The position numbers and the translations under genes are program-made. Positions 60,501 through 64,000 of a DNA stretch of 64,000 nt are shown here, piece by piece. The number at the start of each line of letters is the position of its first letter. Positions within the stretch are counted from its first letter, which is position 1. Under the pieces are notes generated by a model. The model was not told the origin of the DNA. It worked only from the letters and a program-made list of their open reading frames with translations, and made no database searches. The stretch comes from JBJTUH01 sp044346175 (GTDB lineage Bacteria; Cyanobacteriota; Vampirovibrionia; Vampirovibrionales; JAJTHC01). The stretch covers positions 62,001-126,000 of the forward strand of contig JBIIZQ010000004.1 of the NCBI GenBank assembly GCA_044346175.1, in the 5' to 3' direction.

Positions 60501-61886
60501 GTGATGTTCAAAGCTTATACCCGCCATCTTCAATGGTTCTTACAACATCGAGTTTCTTGTTTAGGGCATTTTATTGTTGGTATCGCAGGGCTTGCGTCAC
60601 TTGCTCAAGTTTTTTTTCTTGGTCTGGACTTTTTTTTGAGGTGTTTCTTAGCTTTATTATCAGTCTATGTGACTTCCTCTACAAAAATTACGGAACCCCT
60701 TATAAATTGGCTTATTGCTTTTGATGACCAATGCTTCTTTTTACGGCAACATCGTTTACTTATACCCTATATATTTGTATGTTGTATACTTTTTGTTTTG
60801 GTGAGAGCATTTAAAACCTACTTTTCCTCTTCTCATTATCGTCTTCTTACAGTTAGCATGATTGGCTGTTTATGTGTTTTTCAAGTAGTGCGGGTATTAA
60901 ATACAAATAATTTTATTGGTAAACCTTCTGGATTTCTTGGTCCAGCATTATTACAACCGTATATTGATTATATTATTGCTATTTTACTCATCACTTGGCT
61001 TATAGATACGTTTAATGGATTACAATACCCTAGTATTAAAAAAGCCATTTTCAAAAAAAAAGTCAAAAAGAATCCAACATCTACCTCTACGCTTTATGAG
61101 ACTATGTTATTTCTCGCTTTTAGTACGTTTATTAGCCTATTACCTTTACTAATTATCCTACTACCATTGACTGAGCCTCAAATAGAACAAGTCGCTGGAT
61201 CTTTAGGTTTTGTGATTGACCTTACACTAATGGGTATTTCGATCAGCACACTATTTGTTTTTTATGGGCGAATGCCCCAAAGAAAGTTTAGTTTGTTTAA
61301 AGTCCTTATAAAATTATATGGCTTTATATGGAAAGACTTTCAATTTAAACCTACCCTCAAAGCTCATGAAGCCTATGCCAAGGCATTTGCCACTTCTCAG
61401 CATCAAAACCAAACCCTTTTTTGGCTGGTTACGTTTGCAGTAAGTATCCCTACCGCTGTGGCAACCTACAGCTTATTACAAACACACCTTCCTTACTGGC
61501 AAGTTCTTATGTACACCATGGCGGGTAAGGCATTACTATTTTCACTTGTATTACGAGTTATCAATCAACGCTTACAGACCCCGATAGTTTTTAAAGACTG
61601 GGTACCTTGGCTCATATTAGGTTTTTTTACCAGCCATACGTTACCTACCATTGTGAACACGTTTAAGTTTCTGGATACTTGTGTTTTCAAGCTTTTGGGA
61701 CTTCATGACATTGTGGTGTCGGTCTTAAGTCCCTTCTTGGCAAGCCCTTTCATGGCAAGTATTTATGCTTGGGGACAAACGTTAGGGGTAGGTATTACGG
61801 TGGACCTTCTTGCCTTTGGTGGGTTACTGTGGTGTTTCTGGTATCGAGATATGTGCTACTTGGCAGAAGTGTCTCCTGAACGTTGA
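60501..61886 (+). CDS. multi-span membrane protein downstream of effector 2
   Basis: This 461-residue very hydrophobic protein has about nine or ten predicted spans (for example IVGIAGLASLAQVFFLGLDF, LLIPYIFVCCILFVLVRAF, LLPLLIILLPL). A basic cytoplasmic-type loop KKAIFKKKVKKNPTS lies at about residues 179-193. No transporter signature is recognised. The first two-thirds are AT-rich compared with housekeeping neighbours. It starts with GTG 60501 or ATG 60504; AGGA lies about 10 bases before the GTG. It follows effector 2 by 204 bp on the same strand and is a candidate immunity or partner protein. It is not evidently similar to the three paralogues at 46075-49126. Confidence 0.6.
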   Translation: MMFKAYTRHLQWFLQHRVSCLGHFIVGIAGLASLAQVFFLGLDFFLRCFLALLSVYVTSSTKITEPLINWLIAFDDQCFFLRQHRLLIPYIFVCCILFVLVRAFKTYFSSSHYRLLTVSMIGCLCVFQVVRVLNTNNFIGKPSGFLGPALLQPYIDYIIAILLITWLIDTFNGLQYPSIKKAIFKKKVKKNPTSTSTLYETMLFLAFSTFISLLPLLIILLPLTEPQIEQVAGSLGFVIDLTLMGISISTLFVFYGRMPQRKFSLFKVLIKLYGFIWKDFQFKPTLKAHEAYAKAFATSQHQNQTLFWLVTFAVSIPTAVATYSLLQTHLPYWQVLMYTMAGKALLFSLVLRVINQRLQTPIVFKDWVPWLILGFFTSHTLPTIVNTFKFLDTCVFKLLGLHDIVVSVLSPFLASPFMASIYAWGQTLGVGITVDLLAFGGLLWCFWYRDMCYLAEVSPER

Positions 61887-62282
61887 CCCAAGAAAGAGGT
61901 GTAATCGAGGTGTTTGGTAGCATCCCCTAGGGCAATTTATCTGTTGAAACTGGGTTTAAATGATTAAGTAAGGCTTTTGAATCAGAGTACTCTTTATACT
62001 TCTTTTTGTACGATAGCGATAGGGTGGGCTTTCTTTTTTGAATGAAATGTTGGGGATGCGTACCAGAGATGTTGTTGAGTCAAAATGAATGATATTCCAA
62101 AGCAATATTTACGGGCTTATACTAGTAGAAGACCTTTCAGTCTTCACGCTGAGATAAAGTCCGATTGCCTGTGGCATTTTACGAGATAAGCTTTCTGGCT
62201 CGTGTTGTTTCTACCGTATGTAGCCCCTCTTGGTTGTTTCGTGTTAGCGTCATTCCTTGTTGTTGAATAACACTTCCTTAAA
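61887..62282. other. 396-bp region upstream of the glycosyltransferase gene
   Basis: I see no gene. A 6-bp hairpin (GAAGAC / GTCTTC, 62128-62145) is the only structure noted. The promoter of the glycosyltransferase gene is presumably here. Confidence 0.35.
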
Positions 62283-63629
62283 ATGGTTCATTCGTTGGCA
62301 CCAACTGTTACTGATGTAGCCACTGTACCCCTTGCTTGGATGGAAACAGTGGACTCCCAGAAAACCTTGCAGCAACTTAATAAAATCCTGATTGTCTCTT
62401 CCAATACAGGCGGTGGACACCGTAGTGCGGCACTTTCCTTAAAAGAAAGCTTGGTGCAATGTACCAAGCCTTACTGGCATTTGTCAGTGAGTATGACGCA
62501 AGTGCTTGAAGAAGCTTCTTGGGTAACCCAGCAAATGGCACATTTGTACAATTGGTTGTTACGCCATAAACAAAGTTGGATGAAGTACTATTACAACCTC
62601 ATTCATACTGTAAAGCCTCATGAACACCCGTGGGTACTCCAAACTGCACTACCTTACGGCAAACGTATTATAGAACGTACCCTTCCTAAAATGCTCGTGT
62701 CGGTGCATCCTATGACTCAGCACTTTTTTGTACACGTGTTAAAGGAAATGGGCCTATTACATCGCATCCCGATTATTACAGTTGTCACTGACCCCATTGC
62801 TCATTTTTGGCGTGGGTGGGCCTGTCATGAGGTGTCGTTGTATTGTGTGGCAACACAGAGTGCCAAAGAAGAGCTGATAGCTTATGGGGTACATCCTGAA
62901 AAAATCCAAGTCGCAGGGATGCCTATCCATAGTCGTTTTCAGCCTGCTACACCTCAACAACGAAAAATCCTTGAAGCCAAACACCAACTCCTACAGGACG
63001 GCTTTAATGTCTGTTTTAATGCAGGTTGGGTAGGTGGGGGGAATATCCCTGCCTTGCTTCAAGCAACCCTTCAGGCGAATCATCGTTTTACGGATACCCC
63101 TTTACAGCTTATGTTCTTGGCAGGTAATAACCCTAAGCTATTACGTATGGGATATGAACTGGCACAAGCATACCCTGAAATCCCTCTTAAAGTCCTTGAT
63201 GCGAGCCATGCCGATATGCTCGATGTGATGCAACTGAGCCAAGTATTGGTCTCGAAATTGGGTGGATTAACGACTTTTGAAGCTTTAGCCTGCCATACCC
63301 CACTGATTGCCGATGCCTTAACACCCCCTATGCCCCAAGAGTCCGCCACAGTTAATTGGCTGAAACAACAGGCACTAGGGGTTGTAGCCTATGACCTTGA
63401 AACTTGTGTAGATACCCTTACAGGGTGGCTTTACAATCCTGAGCAATACCACAAAATTAAGCATCACTGTGAGGCTCAAGCCTTCCATAAACACAATGCC
63501 ACCTCAATTGCCTCGCATATTTTAAATTATGCAGCCTTGCAGTACGGCACAGGTGTGACCTTTCCAGTGACAGAACACCACCTCATGCCTCAGTGTTCTG
63601 AGGAACAAGCCTCTTTTGTAGCGTTTTAA
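62283..63629 (+). CDS. GT28-family glycosyltransferase, MGDG synthase/UgtP-like
   Basis: This 448-residue protein has the N-terminal motif KILIVSSNTGGGHRSAALSL, typical of the MGDG synthase/processive diacylglycerol glucosyltransferase family. It is followed by SVHPMTQHFFVHVLKEMG, TVVTDPIAHFWRGWACHEV and QVAGMPIHSRF. The C-terminal nucleotide-sugar domain has VLVSKLGGLTTFEALACHTPLI. It likely transfers galactose or glucose to diacylglycerol at the cytoplasmic membrane face; sugar and acceptor cannot be read from the sequence. The gene is convergent with the flagellin gene, with a 4-bp gap. Confidence 0.88.
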   Translation: MVHSLAPTVTDVATVPLAWMETVDSQKTLQQLNKILIVSSNTGGGHRSAALSLKESLVQCTKPYWHLSVSMTQVLEEASWVTQQMAHLYNWLLRHKQSWMKYYYNLIHTVKPHEHPWVLQTALPYGKRIIERTLPKMLVSVHPMTQHFFVHVLKEMGLLHRIPIITVVTDPIAHFWRGWACHEVSLYCVATQSAKEELIAYGVHPEKIQVAGMPIHSRFQPATPQQRKILEAKHQLLQDGFNVCFNAGWVGGGNIPALLQATLQANHRFTDTPLQLMFLAGNNPKLLRMGYELAQAYPEIPLKVLDASHADMLDVMQLSQVLVSKLGGLTTFEALACHTPLIADALTPPMPQESATVNWLKQQALGVVAYDLETCVDTLTGWLYNPEQYHKIKHHCEAQAFHKHNATSIASHILNYAALQYGTGVTFPVTEHHLMPQCSEEQASFVAF

Positions 63630-63633
63630 GAGA

Positions 63634-64000
63634 TTAGACTTCCCCAGTAAGTAGCCCTGCCACGGCTCGATTGGTCAGGTTACTTTGTGCAAGGACACCC
63701 ACAGAGGCAGACTGCTGAAGGCGAGCTTGGAAATTAAGCGTTGCCTCTTTAGCATAGTCTACGCTCCGAATTCTTGCTGCCGAGGCACCAAGATTTTCCT
63801 CACTCACTTGTACATTGTCCAAAGCACTGTTAAGACGCTTGCTCAAAGCACCTACCGTGCTACGCTGTTGCGAAATACTACTTAACGCATTATCAATACT
63901 CGCAAGGGTCGTTAAAGCATTGCTACTGCTAGAGACATCAGGATTATTGATTCCTAATGTTGTCGCATCCGTAGCATTAAAAGGATTGTTTTGTGAAGCC
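63634..64000 (-). CDS. flagellin, C-terminal part (5' end outside window)
   Basis: The minus-strand frame is open from the window edge to a TAA at 63634-63636. The last 80 residues match the flagellin C-terminal D0/D1 helices: ALSKRLNSALDNVQVSEENL, SAARIRSVDYAKEATLNFQA and SVGVLAQSNLTNRAVAGLL. The part before, rich in Asn, Ser and Thr, belongs to the variable region. The TTG at 63846 is an internal Leu, not a start. Flagellin is exported by the flagellar type III system and forms the filament, so a motile cell is implied. Confidence 0.9.
   Translation of the reverse strand, partial: ASQNNPFNATDATTLGINNPDVSSSSNALTTLASIDNALSSISQQRSTVGALSKRLNSALDNVQVSEENLGASAARIRSVDYAKEATLNFQARLQQSASVGVLAQSNLTNRAVAGLLTGEV

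Noticed and set aside
62080..62200. TPP-like riboswitch (GCTGAGAT string near 62148)
   Set aside because: Only the short CTGAGA string matches; the other conserved parts of the thi-box are absent.

Overview
This is a bacterial chromosome segment of about 64 kb with dense short-gap gene packing and moderate GC. It contains no rRNA, tRNA, insertion sequence, prophage or CRISPR array that I can see. The gene content suggests a non-photosynthetic relative of Cyanobacteria, of the Melainabacteria/Vampirovibrionia type. It has a MGDG-synthase-like glycosyltransferase, MEP-pathway genes (ispD, ispG), C5-pathway hemL, a small protein with the cyanobacterial-style CPDPGC motif, many TPR proteins and a flagellin. 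The lineage is an inference; no rRNA is available to settle it.

Layout. 1-11,900: mostly uncharacterised proteins (a partial gene, a secreted C39-like cysteine-peptidase candidate, a 612-aa orphan, an exported TPR protein) mixed with mnmG, folC and a DEDDh exonuclease. 12,000-17,300: tyrA, hemL, and methionine salvage genes mtnB and a fused mtnD-mtnC. 17,300-20,300: an ExbB-ExbD-ExbD energy-transduction set beside ispD. 20,300-24,000: a 544-aa orphan, then a detached ribosomal-protein block rpsE-rpmD-rplO. 24,000-30,800: nrdA, a large exported protein with a GDPH motif, and a YugP-type zinc peptidase. 31,000-37,900: prmC, rpmG, ftsZ and a large TPR protein. 37,900-45,900: secA with an unusual insertion, a 1086-aa protein built from 26 nearly identical 102-bp TPR units, and ispG. 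46,000-50,700: three overlapping paralogous membrane proteins behind a 480-aa protein. 50,900-58,700: tatC, then asd-ilvA-ilvC-ilvN-ilvB. 58,970-61,900: a 441-aa protein followed by another multi-span membrane protein. 62,280-64,000: the GT28 glycosyltransferase and the C-terminus of a flagellin running off the window.

Two systems stand out. (1) The proteins at 49212-50654 and 58971-60296 share an N-terminal header (20 of the first 28 residues identical, ending FQGSIYDCPHH) and a second short block (VFEGRVV / VYQGRIV). Their C-terminal halves are unrelated, and each is followed on its own strand by multi-span membrane proteins. This is the architecture of a polymorphic toxin or effector family with membrane-protein immunity partners, and I do not recognise the header. 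(2) Upstream of ilvB lies a 24-codon leader ORF with the run VLVSIMLLI. A U-tailed terminator hairpin follows, and its 5' arm can instead pair over 11 bp with the end of the leader ORF. That is a compact ribosome-mediated attenuator for branched-chain amino acid synthesis.

How the genes connect: asd supplies aspartate semialdehyde toward threonine, ilvA converts threonine to 2-oxobutanoate, and ilvB/N and ilvC carry the isoleucine/valine branch (ilvD and ilvE are not here). ispD and ispG are two MEP-pathway steps. secA and tatC are export components that would serve the many exported proteins.
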